Part shown: one piece after another, positions 5,802 to 5,945 of the stretch | Layout: each line of letters begins with the position of its first letter | How positions within the stretch are numbered: position 1 is the first letter of the stretch | Source: JBBIRT01 sp037441725 | GTDB taxonomy: Bacteria > Desulfobacterota > BSN033 > UBA1163 | Direction of reading: 5' to 3' | NCBI GenBank assembly: GCA_037441725.1 | Contig: JBBIRT010000178.1 | Coordinates: 1-5,945 of the forward strand | DNA length: 5,945 bases | Notes under the pieces: model-generated | Seen by the model: the letters and a program-made list of their open reading frames with translations, nothing else | Told to the model about the DNA's origin: nothing | Database searches by the model: none | Translations under genes and position numbers: made by a program

Positions 5802-5945
5802 TTAGGGTGCAACCATTTCCTGGATCTCGTTTAGCAATACTGATACAAAATCTTCTTCTTTCACCCTCCTCACCACCCTCCCTTTTTTAAAAAGAACTCC
5901 AAACCTCCTTCCCTCAGCGCATCAGCGAAGGCCTTTATCACCCCG
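5802..5945 (-). pseudogene. 3' end of an unrecognised coding sequence, apparently frameshifted, cut by the window edge
   Basis: Two minus-strand frames look protein-like one after the other. The first enters from the edge, reads GVIKAFADALREGG, then continues less convincingly to a TGA at 5870-5872. The second, shifted by one base, is open from 5921 to a TAA at 5802-5804 and reads RRFGVLFKKGRVV, then RRVKEEDFVSVLLNEIQE, ending MVAP. Joining them near 5905-5912 (the GGGAAGGAGG run) gives a continuous, sensible C terminus with an amphipathic last helix. This suggests one lost base, either a real mutation or a sequencing error. I do not recognise the protein. Alternatively only one of the frames is real, or neither is. 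It would be convergent with the phosphatidyltransferase gene, 39 bp apart. Confidence 0.3.

Noticed and set aside
1..5945. CRISPR array, insertion sequence or phage element
   Set aside because: No regularly spaced repeats, transposase or integrase frame, or terminal inverted repeats were seen on either strand.

Overview
The window reads as a compact, protein-dense stretch of chromosome from a diderm (Gram-negative type) bacterium. There is no sign of mobile elements, CRISPR or RNA genes. The amidase carries a signal peptide and an AMIN domain, which is the arrangement of periplasmic enzymes in outer-membrane bacteria. Base composition looks moderate. The gene mix (a long, about 300-residue purC, an ABC-class ATPase, an inositol-type CDP-alcohol transferase) would fit Desulfobacterota or a neighbouring phylum, but that placement is inference and no marker in the window settles it.

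Layout. Positions 1-227 hold no convincing gene. They form the leader of the amidase and perhaps the start of a divergent gene running off the left edge. Positions 228-1382 (+) encode an exported N-acetylmuramoyl-L-alanine amidase. Its 3' end overlaps by 11 bp, tail to tail, an ADP-ribosylglycohydrolase family gene (1372-2355, -). That gene lies 5 bp downstream of purC (2361-3254, -), so the two look like one transcription unit. About 100 bp further upstream on the same strand is a 568-residue predicted ATPase of the ABC class (3355-5061, -). Positions 5062-5159 form a divergent promoter region with overlapping candidate promoters. A six-helix CDP-alcohol phosphatidyltransferase (5160-5762, +) is read the other way. 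The last 140 bases hold the 3' end of a minus-strand coding sequence that appears to be split by a frameshift.

How the genes relate. purC is a housekeeping step of purine synthesis. The hydrolase behind it is probably expressed with purC, though no ADP-ribosyltransferase partner is visible. The ABC-class ATPase has all the nucleotide-binding motifs but no assigned bacterial role. The phosphatidyltransferase makes a membrane lipid or its precursor, and the amidase cuts peptidoglycan cross-bridge stems. There is no obvious single pathway. I found no clear previously undescribed system. The items most worth a second look are the purC/ADP-ribosylhydrolase pairing, the ABC-class ATPase with its shared promoter region, and the broken reading frame at the right edge.
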